Shown piece by piece: positions 50,832-57,786 of a stretch of DNA of 64,000 nucleotides; the stretch's first letter is position 1, and every line of letters starts with the position of its first letter. The notes beneath the pieces were generated by a model, which had not been told where the DNA came from, did not search any database, and saw only the letters and a program-made list of their open reading frames with translations. The translations under genes and the position numbers were made by a program. The stretch comes from G016756615 sp035556195 (GTDB lineage: Bacteria; Pseudomonadota; Alphaproteobacteria; Rhizobiales; Rhizobiaceae), in assembly GCA_035556195.1 (NCBI GenBank), contig DATMFK010000017.1, positions 124,001 through 188,000 on the forward strand, read 5' to 3'.

Positions 50832-51842
50832 ATGCTGACTGCCACCGAAAAACCGCCACTGACGATCCGGCTCTGCCAGCCGCGCGGTTTCTGCGCGGGC
50901 GTCGATCGCGCTATCCAAATCGTCGTCCTGGCTCTCAAGAAGTACGGTGCGCCAGTCTATGTGCGCCATGAGATCGTGCACAATCGCTACGTTGTCGAAG
51001 GGCTGCAAAACCTCGGTGCCGTCTTCATCGAGGAACTCCATGAAATCCCGGCGGAGCATCGCGACTGCCCGGTGGTCTTTTCCGCCCATGGTGTGCCGAA
51101 ATCGGTGCCGCAGGATGCCGAGGCTCGCAATCTGTTCTATCTCGACGCGACGTGCCCGCTCGTGTCCAAGGTGCACAAGCAGGCGATGCGGCATCAGCGC
51201 CTGGGCCGTCATGTGCTCCTGATCGGTCATGCCGGCCACCCGGAAGTGATTGGAACGATGGGGCAACTGCCCGAAGGGTCGGTGACGCTGATCGAGACCG
51301 AGGCTGATGCACTGCGTTTCGAGCCGGCTGACGGAGCCGCGCTCGGCTTCGTGACCCAGACGACGCTGTCGGTCGAGGATACCGCAGGGATCATCCGGGC
51401 TCTCCGGGAACGCTTCCCCGCGATTCAGGCGCCCGCGGCCGAATCGATATGTTACGCGACGACGAACCGGCAGGAGGCCGTGAAGGAGACGGCCTCCGGC
51501 GCCGATCTCTTCCTGGTCGTCGGAGCGCCCAACTCCTCCAATTCGCGACGTCTCGTCGAAGTGGCCGAGCGCGCGGGAGCCAGAATGTCTCTCCTCGTGC
51601 AGCGTGCTTCCGAGATTCCGTGGGACGATGTCGGCGATATTTCGGTGCTCGGACTTTCGGCTGGAGCCTCCGCACCGGAGATCATCGTCGATGAGATCAT
51701 CGAGGCCTTTCGTGACCGCTTCACCGTCACCCTGGACCTTGCCGTGACGGCAACCGAAACGGAGAATTTCCCCGTGATGCGGGTCCTTCGCGATGTCGAT
51801 CTCACGGCCGCCGACATGGCCTTCGTCAACGGAATGCACTAG
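50832..51842 (+). CDS. ispH: 4-hydroxy-3-methylbut-2-enyl diphosphate reductase
   Basis: Last MEP-pathway enzyme, an Fe-S protein making IPP and DMAPP. 336 residues with the three cluster cysteines Cys21 (PRGFCAGVDRAI), Cys108 (LDATCPLVSKVH) and Cys207 (SICYATTNRQ). The HEIVHNRYVV, SAHGVP and GHAGHPEVIGTMGQ histidine blocks and the SSNSRRLVEVA substrate loop are intact. A TTGACA at 50776 may be its -35; no convincing -10. It heads the ispH-thrB-rnhA unit usual in Rhizobiales. Confidence 0.97.
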   Translation: MLTATEKPPLTIRLCQPRGFCAGVDRAIQIVVLALKKYGAPVYVRHEIVHNRYVVEGLQNLGAVFIEELHEIPAEHRDCPVVFSAHGVPKSVPQDAEARNLFYLDATCPLVSKVHKQAMRHQRLGRHVLLIGHAGHPEVIGTMGQLPEGSVTLIETEADALRFEPADGAALGFVTQTTLSVEDTAGIIRALRERFPAIQAPAAESICYATTNRQEAVKETASGADLFLVVGAPNSSNSRRLVEVAERAGARMSLLVQRASEIPWDDVGDISVLGLSAGASAPEIIVDEIIEAFRDRFTVTLDLAVTATETENFPVMRVLRDVDLTAADMAFVNGMH

Positions 51843-51844
51843 CG

Positions 51845-52813
51845 ATGGCCGTCTATACCGACATTTCCGAGAACGAGCTGATCGCCTTCCTCGGGGCCTA
51901 CGACATCGGTGACCTTCTCTCCTACAAAGGGGTTGCCGAAGGCTCGGAGAACTCGAACTTCATCATGCACACCTCCGGTGGCGCCTATCTGCTGACGCTC
52001 TACGAGAAGCGCGTAGATCCGGCCGACCTGCCGTTTTTCCTTGGACTGATGCAGCATCTCGCGCAGAAAGGCATCTCCTGCCCACTGCCGGTGCATCGAC
52101 GCGACGGCGGCGTGATCGGTCAACTCGCGGGCCGGCCGGCGGCCGTGATTACCTTCCTGGAAGGCATGTGGCCGCGTCGCCCGACGGTGATGCACTGCCG
52201 CGAAGTCGGCAAGGCACTGGCTGGCCTTCACCTCGCCGGCGCCGATTTTCCCCTTCGGCGACACAACGCCCTTTCGATCGACGGCTGGCGCAAGCTTTGG
52301 GATGCTGCGCGGCCGCGTGCCGATGAGGTTGAGATCGGACTTGTGGCGGAAGTCGATGCGGATCTCGCGGACCTCTCCGCGAGATGGCCCGCAGGCCTTC
52401 CGTCCGGGGTGATCCATGCCGATCTATTCCCGGACAATGTGTTCTTCCTTGGAGAACGGCTCTCGGGGCTGATCGACTTTTATTTCGCTTGCAACGACCT
52501 GTTTGCATATGATCTCGCGACCTGCCTTAACGCGTGGTGTTTCGAGAAGGATCATGCCTTCAACCTGACCAAGGCAACGGCGCTGCTCGCCGGCTATGAG
52601 AGCGTGCGGCGGTTGAGCACCGAGGAGGCCATGGCCCTGCCCATGCTCGCGCGAGGGTCGGCCCTGCGATTCATGCTCACCCGGCTCTATGATTGGCTGA
52701 CCATCCCCGACGGAGCGCTGGTGCTGAAGCGCGATCCGCTCGAATACATCCGGCGCCTGCGCTTCCATCGCAGCATCGCTTCCCCATCCGAACTGGGTGT
52801 CGAAGCACGATGA
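51845..52813 (+). CDS. thrB: Homoserine kinase (APH-fold, ThrB type II)
   Basis: Phosphorylates L-homoserine for threonine synthesis. 322 residues of the aminoglycoside-phosphotransferase fold, as in alphaproteobacteria and pseudomonads, not the GHMP type of E. coli. Visible: MAVYTDISENELIAFLGAYDIG, EGSENSNFIM, catalytic loop VIHADLFPDNVFF and metal motif GLIDFYFACNDLFAYDLA. The start is 2 nt after ispH and the stop overlaps rnhA by 4 nt. The partner thrC is at the far right of the window. Confidence 0.96.
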   Translation: MAVYTDISENELIAFLGAYDIGDLLSYKGVAEGSENSNFIMHTSGGAYLLTLYEKRVDPADLPFFLGLMQHLAQKGISCPLPVHRRDGGVIGQLAGRPAAVITFLEGMWPRRPTVMHCREVGKALAGLHLAGADFPLRRHNALSIDGWRKLWDAARPRADEVEIGLVAEVDADLADLSARWPAGLPSGVIHADLFPDNVFFLGERLSGLIDFYFACNDLFAYDLATCLNAWCFEKDHAFNLTKATALLAGYESVRRLSTEEAMALPMLARGSALRFMLTRLYDWLTIPDGALVLKRDPLEYIRRLRFHRSIASPSELGVEAR

Positions 52814-53277
52814 AATCGGTAGAGATCTTCACCGATGGCGCCTGTTCAGGCAATCCAGGTCCGGGCGGGTGGGGCGCGATCCTGCGCTACAACGGCAGGA
52901 CCAAGGAGCTCTCCGGAGGCGAACCTGAAACGACCAACAACCGCATGGAGTTGATGGCGGCGATCCAGGCTCTCGGCGCTCTGAAAGAGCCCTGCAAGGT
53001 CGATTTCTACACCGACAGCAACTACGTCAAGGATGGCATCGGCGGCTGGATCGAAGGCTGGAAGCGCAACGGCTGGAAGACCGCGGCCAAGGCTCCGGTG
53101 AAGAACGCCGAACTATGGCGGGCGCTCGACGAAGCGCGAAGACGCCACGAGGTGACGTGGCACTGGGTGAAAGGCCACGCCGGGCATCCCGAAAATGAGC
53201 GTGCAGACGAGCTGGCCAGGCTCGGCATGGCGCCGTTCAAGAAGAAGGTCAGGAAGATCGAGACACCTGACGCGTGA
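52810..53277 (+). CDS. rnhA: Ribonuclease HI
   Basis: Cleaves RNA in RNA-DNA hybrids. 155 residues, normal length, with the catalytic acidic residues Asp9 (FTDGACSGNPGPGGWG), Glu47 (NNRMELMAAIQAL), Asp69 (FYTDSNYV) and a late Asp in NERADELARLG. The basic handle WIEGWKRNGWKTA is present. The ATG at 52810 is fixed by the ATGA overlap with thrB. Confidence 0.97.
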   Translation: MKSVEIFTDGACSGNPGPGGWGAILRYNGRTKELSGGEPETTNNRMELMAAIQALGALKEPCKVDFYTDSNYVKDGIGGWIEGWKRNGWKTAAKAPVKNAELWRALDEARRRHEVTWHWVKGHAGHPENERADELARLGMAPFKKKVRKIETPDA

Positions 53278-53408
53278 GTGGAGCGCCTGCGTTCATTGGA
53301 CAGGTCTCCCCCTCTCAGCATGTGTGATGATATCAGCCCGGCAGGGCGAGATCGAGCAGCGCATCGACCTGACAGGATTCTAAGCGGGCGCTCCGGCCAG
53401 TTGTCGTC

Positions 53409-53569
53409 TTAGCCGCCGGATGGGCCGTGCGTCCACGCGATGCGTTCGAAACCGGGGAAAAGGCAAAGGTGCTGGTGAGATAGATGGGCGGGGTCACCGC
53501 CCCAAAACTTGTGTCCGAGGCAATTCCGCTCGTCACAGCGACAGTGCGAGGATCCTCCGGTTTCGTCAT
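53409..53569 (-). pseudogene. Remnant of a Cys/Met-metabolism PLP enzyme (MetB/MetZ type), frameshifted and truncated
   Basis: From the ATG at 53569 the minus strand reads MTKPEDPRTVAVTSGIASDT then SFGAVTPPIYLTSTFAF, the typical N-terminus of cystathionine gamma-synthase or O-succinylhomoserine sulfhydrylase. At about 53458 an extra T shifts the frame; removing it gives AFPGFERIAW, matching the family's next block, before a stop at 53409. Only about 50 of some 400 residues remain; the PLP lysine and the rest of the fold are gone. The surrounding 53278-53922 stretch has no intact gene. Probably a deletion remnant beside the LysR gene. Confidence 0.75.
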
Positions 53570-53922
53570 TCACATTCCGCTTTCGGCGTTCACCACGTTT
53601 GCACCATTCCCGCCCGCAGCGCCGAGCTCGGACTGGCCTGCCATGAATCCCGTTCTGCGCCCGGCAGGATCGCACGCGGGACATCGAGCATCGCGACCGG
53701 TTCCATTCAATTCCTATCCCGTCATCCCGTCAGCGATCCGCTCACCAGGATCGTCGAGCGGTTGGAGGGCTGCTCCAGCCGCTGCTAGACTTTTGGCCGG
53801 CGCGTTTGATGCTGACAAACGAATGATATTGCTGGTTGGGAGCAAAAATTCTGCGACAGGGCACGCCTTTGGGAGGACAGTTGGTTTGCATGTTCGGTCT
53901 TGGCATCGCCTTGACCATTCGT

Positions 53923-54765
53923 TCAATCGGCCTTCACTACCTCCTTCAGGCCACGCAACGTTTCCTGCACGTCCTCGCGCGCCTCGGCTGATTCCGGGTA
54001 GACGGCGTAGGCCGGATAGATGAATTCCGGGGCTCCCTCGACGAGTTCCAACTCGCCTGTCGTAATGTGCGGCGCCGCAACGCCTCTTCGAAAGTACCCC
54101 ATGCCGCCGGCCCTCAGGATGTAGTTGAGGCCGAGGGGACCATGCCCGATGAGGAGCCCCGGCTCTCCGAATGCAGCCTGACCAAAGCCACCCTGCGCTG
54201 CAAACTGAGGCCCCCAATCGACGTGAACATAGTCCAGAGATTCGTCGCTCTTGACCGGAGTCCTGACCAGCACGAGCTGTTCTTCCTCGATGAGCTCGAC
54301 CTTGAAGCCGGGCAGGAGCTTGGGCGCATAGAGCACCGCAACATCAAGGGCTCCGGTCCGCAATTGCTCCAGCAACTGGTCCGGCACTCCGACATGGGCA
54401 CGAATTGCGATGCTGGGCTGCTGCCTCTTCATCCAGACAAGCCAGTCGAGGAGCAGCGGATTCCAGAGGCTTAGTTCGCCCCCGACCGCGACGACGCTGG
54501 CGCGTCCCGGAGGGATTGTCAGCTGCTGCCGGGCGCGCTCCCATATCTGGACGAAGGATTGTGCGAAGCGCTCGAACTCGCGGCCCGCTGCCGTCAGGGT
54601 CGCACCGTTGCGATTGCGGACGAACAGTTGACGGCCGAGTTCCTCCTCGAGTGTGCGGATACGCGCGCTGACCGTCGTCTGTGTTACGTGAAGGCGATCC
54701 GCTGCTTTCAGGAAGCTGCCCATATGGACGATTTCGAGAAATGTCCGCGCCCGGTCGATATCCAT
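53923..54765 (-). CDS. LysR-family transcriptional regulator
   Basis: 280 residues. The N-terminal winged helix (about 1-60) is MDIDRARTFLEIVHMGSFLKAADRLHVTQTTVSARIRTLEEELG. The effector domain runs from about 90, with VGGELSLWNPLLLDWLVWMKR and a rather basic ligand region. LysR proteins usually regulate a divergent gene; here that is 5-formyl-THF cyclo-ligase, though the decayed methionine-pathway gene beyond its 3' end may once have been relevant. A TGCAA-N5-TTGCA palindrome lies 17 bases upstream of the start. Confidence 0.9.
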   Translation of the reverse strand: MDIDRARTFLEIVHMGSFLKAADRLHVTQTTVSARIRTLEEELGRQLFVRNRNGATLTAAGREFERFAQSFVQIWERARQQLTIPPGRASVVAVGGELSLWNPLLLDWLVWMKRQQPSIAIRAHVGVPDQLLEQLRTGALDVAVLYAPKLLPGFKVELIEEEQLVLVRTPVKSDESLDYVHVDWGPQFAAQGGFGQAAFGEPGLLIGHGPLGLNYILRAGGMGYFRRGVAAPHITTGELELVEGAPEFIYPAYAVYPESAEAREDVQETLRGLKEVVKAD

Positions 54766-54781
54766 CGCCCATCATCCTTGC

Positions 54782-54796
54782 TGCAATATTTTTGCA
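54782..54796. promoter_or_regulatory. Candidate LysR-type binding site
   Basis: Palindrome TGCAA-TATTT-TTGCA in the divergent region between the lysR gene and the cyclo-ligase gene. It fits the inverted-repeat form of LysR recognition sites and suggests autoregulation. Confidence 0.45.
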
Positions 54797-54871
54797 CTCA
54801 TGACGCATTTAATTCCATTTGCCTTCCTGTTTCCAGGCGGGCACTCTTCCGGTCAATGGTCTGGAGGCAAA

Positions 54872-55519
54872 ATGGCAGACGACGCCGAGACAGCCGAGTA
54901 CGCATCGCCACCGTGCTTCATGCACGAACTGGCGCCCGATTATTGCAATGCGCAGTCCCCGTCGGCCGAATGGACCGATGTCTCGAGATGGCGGAAGGCG
55001 GAGCGCAAACGACTGATCGATGAGCGTCTTTCGCTCGATTCCGAGGAACGCCAGATCCGGTCTGGACGCATCGCCAGCATGCTTGATCTTGCGATAGGCA
55101 AATTCAGCGGCCGTATCCTCGGAACCTATTGGCCATTTCGTGGCGAGCCGGACCTGCGGAACTGGGGGATCAAGGTCATCGAGCGCGGCGGTCGCATTGC
55201 GTTGCCCGTCGTGATCCAGAAGGGCTGGCCCCTTGAATACCGGATCTGGGCGCCGGGCGATCCGCTGGAGCGGGGCGTGTGGAACATCCTTGTTCCGTCG
55301 CACGGCCCGGCTGTCCAGCCAGACATCGTGATTGCACCGGTCGTCGGATTTGACGATGCGCATTACCGCCTAGGCTATGGTGGCGGTTTCTTCGACCGCA
55401 CGCTGGCGATCATGCCCAGGAAGCCCCTGAAGATCGGCATCGGCTACAGGCAGAGCCGAATTTCAACCATCTATCCCCAGCCCCACGATATTCCCATGGA
55501 TGTCGTCATCACGGACTGA
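54872..55519 (+). CDS. 5-formyltetrahydrofolate cyclo-ligase
   Basis: ATP-dependent conversion of 5-formyl-THF to 5,10-methenyl-THF, recycling folate in the cytoplasm. 215 residues. The family shows AEWTDVSRWRKAERKRLIDERLSL near the N-terminus, LGTYWPFRGEPDLR, the ATP/Mg loop RLGYGGGFFDRTLA and the C-terminal IGYRQSRI and PHDIPMDVVITD. The ATG at 54872 has GGAGG 4 nt upstream; the frame continues to 54800. It diverges from the LysR gene, and a 16-bp hairpin follows. Confidence 0.92.
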   Translation: MADDAETAEYASPPCFMHELAPDYCNAQSPSAEWTDVSRWRKAERKRLIDERLSLDSEERQIRSGRIASMLDLAIGKFSGRILGTYWPFRGEPDLRNWGIKVIERGGRIALPVVIQKGWPLEYRIWAPGDPLERGVWNILVPSHGPAVQPDIVIAPVVGFDDAHYRLGYGGGFFDRTLAIMPRKPLKIGIGYRQSRISTIYPQPHDIPMDVVITD

Positions 55520-55554
55520 CCGAGCCTGGTGCCTTAAGAACGAAGCCACACAAC

Positions 55555-55589
55555 GACCTACGGCATCGGGCTGCCCGATGCCGTAGGTC
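55555..55589. terminator. Very stable bidirectional terminator hairpin
   Basis: GACCTACGGCATCGGG, CTG loop, CCCGATGCCGTAGGTC: a perfect 16-bp stem between the convergent cyclo-ligase and peroxiredoxin genes. No long T-run on either side, but position and stability make termination likely. Confidence 0.75.
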
Positions 55590-55596
55590 TTGCGCG

Positions 55597-56082
55597 TCAG
55601 AGTTGCTCCAGGATCCTCGCCGCACCCGACACGACCGCCTGGCCGGGGGCGTCCTCGATATTGAGCGCGGTCACTTTGCCGTCCTCGACGATCATGGAGA
55701 AGCGCTTGGAACGCAGGCCAAGTCCACCTGCGCTGAGATCGGCATCGAGGCCGATCGATTTGACGAAATCGCCGCTTCCATCGGCAAGGAAAAGGATCTT
55801 GTCCTCTCCTCCGGTGAAGCGCGCCCAGGCGCGCATCACGAACTGGTCGTTGACGGCGACGACGGCGATCTGGTCCACGCCCTTGGCCAGTATGGCATCG
55901 TGGTTCTCGAGATAGCCGGGCAAATGATTGTTGCTGCAGGTCGGAGTGAAGGCGCCAGGCACGCCGAACAGCACGACCTTCTTGCCGGAGAAGATTTCGG
56001 CGGTCGTGGCGTTTTTCACGCCATCGTCCGTGGCGATCTTGAAAGTGGCTGCGGGGAGCTTTTCACCGATGGCTATGGTCAT
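55597..56082 (-). CDS. Peroxiredoxin, Prx5 / AhpE-like type
   Basis: Thiol peroxidase, 161 residues. The peroxidatic Cys49 sits in GVPGAFTPTCSNNHLPGY, the Prx5 hallmark. VAVNDQFVMRAWARFTG and DLSAGGLGLRSKRFSMIVEDG are the usual family blocks. A C-terminal glutaredoxin domain found in some relatives is absent, so it needs an external reductant such as glutaredoxin or thioredoxin. Reduces hydrogen peroxide and organic peroxides in the cytoplasm. Leftward, after a DsbD-N-like gene and a 157-nt gap. Confidence 0.95.
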   Translation of the reverse strand: MTIAIGEKLPAATFKIATDDGVKNATTAEIFSGKKVVLFGVPGAFTPTCSNNHLPGYLENHDAILAKGVDQIAVVAVNDQFVMRAWARFTGGEDKILFLADGSGDFVKSIGLDADLSAGGLGLRSKRFSMIVEDGKVTALNIEDAPGQAVVSGAARILEQL

Positions 56083-56154
56083 GATCGCCTTGCTCTTTGT
56101 TCGGGGTTGGATTCGGAACCAGCCTTACCGGTTAGGGCGTCATCAGATCAAGTT

Positions 56155-56188
56155 GCATCGGTCCGGTTTATCACCGGCGGAACGATGC
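56155..56188 (-). terminator. Imperfect hairpin after the DsbD-N-like gene
   Basis: Outer arms GCATCG/CGATGC and inner arms CCGGT/ACCGG with small internal loops, about 52 bases beyond the upstream gene's stop. Likely an mRNA end before the peroxiredoxin promoter. Confidence 0.4.
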
Positions 56189-56239
56189 GACGCCGGATTG
56201 ATCGATGCTCGGGCCGCGAGGCTGCGATCGGCCCGAACG

Positions 56240-57085
56240 TCAGGGGAACGGCAAGGTTCCGCCCACTGAGCCGCTGTCCGTCACAAGCGTGTAAGGCACG
56301 GCCCCTTGCGCGGGAGGCGTTGCCGGGCGGTCCAGGATCGGGACGGAAAAGAGGATCTGTCCGTCCTTCTCCTGACGCTCCGGTGTGCTGAAGACATAAC
56401 CATGCTCGCTGGCGACGAAGAGATCGGCACGGCGAGCGTGATCGGGGAACTTCGCTTCGACCACGAGCGTGCCCGGCTCTGATCTCACCTTGAACGCGCC
56501 GAAATCCGCTCGTTCTGGGAGGGGAAGGGCGGCCAGGGCGGACTGAACGACGGAAGCGTCCGCAGCATCGTTTGGATCGCTTGCGGGATCGACAGTCAGT
56601 TGCCCCTGCACCGGGATGCATATCGCCTCGCAGACGCCGAGGAAGATGTTGGCCTGGATCTTTGTCGGCTGCGCCGGCGCATTGAAGGTGAACGTTACCG
56701 GAAGGACGACGGAATGCTTGTAGCCCGCCCATTGGCCATAGCCATCGTCGAAACGTTCCGGAGCCGGAAAGGAGAGCTCGGCGGAAGCTATGTTGGGGCT
56801 TGCGGAAACGTCGATGCTCGGCGGCACGCCAGACGCGCCGGGATCGCGCCAATAGGTTTTCCAGCCCTGTTTGAGATCGATCTCGAGAGCGCCGCGCAGC
56901 GTGCCACCGGGATCCGGCACGCCGCTCGTGATCAATCTCACCCGGCCACCATCCGTTTCCAGCCAGGCACTGGACGCCGCCAGCGAGCTGGCCGGGGATG
57001 CAATCGCGACAAGGGTAGCAACCAGAAACAGATCCCGCATACCCGCCATTTGAGAGCCGATCCGCCGTTGCGCAATCCGGACCAT
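56240..57085 (-). CDS. Secreted protein with DsbD N-terminal-like domain
   Basis: 281 residues. The signal peptide (DLFLVATLVAIASPASSLA) is preceded by a basic tail. The mature part matches the periplasmic alpha domain of DsbD/ScsB-type thiol-disulfide interchange proteins: LEIDLKQGWKTYWRDPGASGVPPSI, ERFDDGYGQWAGYKHSVVLP, and IFLGVCEAICIPVQGQL with the paired cysteines. No membrane core or thioredoxin domain follows, so it may be a stand-alone redox receiver or copper-related protein. AAGGCGA precedes the ATG at 57085; ATG 57040 is an alternative start. Divergent from yqgE. Confidence 0.85.
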   Translation of the reverse strand: MVRIAQRRIGSQMAGMRDLFLVATLVAIASPASSLAASSAWLETDGGRVRLITSGVPDPGGTLRGALEIDLKQGWKTYWRDPGASGVPPSIDVSASPNIASAELSFPAPERFDDGYGQWAGYKHSVVLPVTFTFNAPAQPTKIQANIFLGVCEAICIPVQGQLTVDPASDPNDAADASVVQSALAALPLPERADFGAFKVRSEPGTLVVEAKFPDHARRADLFVASEHGYVFSTPERQEKDGQILFSVPILDRPATPPAQGAVPYTLVTDSGSVGGTLPFP

Positions 57086-57177
57086 GGAGCGTCGCCTTCA
57101 TTTTTGCGTGAAGCCTTCGGCCGACTTCGAAGGAAAACGTGTCTTTCAAGTCAAGCGAAAAAGCGTTAGTTTTAAGA

Positions 57178-57786
57178 ATGGATCTTTTGCGGCGGAAAAG
57201 AACTGCGTCCAGGCGCGGCTTCCTCGACGATCAATTCCTCATCGCCATGCCTGGCATGAAGGACGACAGGTTCGCGCGATCCGTCATCTATGTCTGCGCT
57301 CATAGCGAGGAGGGCGCAATGGGCCTGATCATCAATCAGGTCCAGCAGATGCGTTTCCCCGATCTTCTGGTGCAACTCGGCATCATGAACGAGCAGGAAG
57401 CCATCAGGTTACCTTCGACGGCGCGCAATTTCATGATCCGCAACGGCGGTCCTGTGGATCGTAGTCGCGGCTTCGTCCTGCACTCTCACGACTATACCGT
57501 GGAGTCTTCCATGCCGGTGTCCGAGGATGTCTGCCTGACGGCCACCGTGGACATACTGAGGGCGATATCGACCGGTCGCGGCCCCCGGCACGCGCTGATG
57601 GCGCTTGGTTACGCGGGATGGGGCGCCGGCCAGCTCGAAAGCGAGATCGCCGAAAACGGCTGGCTGACCTGCCCGGCCAATCTCGACCTGCTGTTCGACA
57701 GCGACATCGAACGTAAATATGATCGCATTCTCGCCACGATCGGCATAGATTTGGCCCGTCTCAGTCAGAGCGCCGGTCACGCCTGA
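57178..57786 (+). CDS. YqgE/AlgH-family protein
   Basis: 202 residues of a conserved single-domain family of unknown biochemical role. Blocks: RRGFLDDQFLIAMPGMKDDRFARSVIYVCAHSEEGAMGLIINQ, FMIRNGGPVDRSRGFVLHSHDY, LTATVDILRAISTGRGPRHALMALGYAGWGAGQLESEIAENGWL (given as successive motifs). The start at 57178 (MDLLRRK) matches related proteins; GTG 57139 with AGGA upstream is possible. Its 3' end overlaps the convergent GGDEF-EAL gene by 10 nt. Confidence 0.92.
   Translation: MDLLRRKRTASRRGFLDDQFLIAMPGMKDDRFARSVIYVCAHSEEGAMGLIINQVQQMRFPDLLVQLGIMNEQEAIRLPSTARNFMIRNGGPVDRSRGFVLHSHDYTVESSMPVSEDVCLTATVDILRAISTGRGPRHALMALGYAGWGAGQLESEIAENGWLTCPANLDLLFDSDIERKYDRILATIGIDLARLSQSAGHA

Noticed and set aside
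53420..54023. Plus-strand open frames (122 and 179 codons) in the rnhA-lysR interval
   Set aside because: No family resemblance; the interval is better explained by a minus-strand MetB/MetZ remnant and non-coding DNA.
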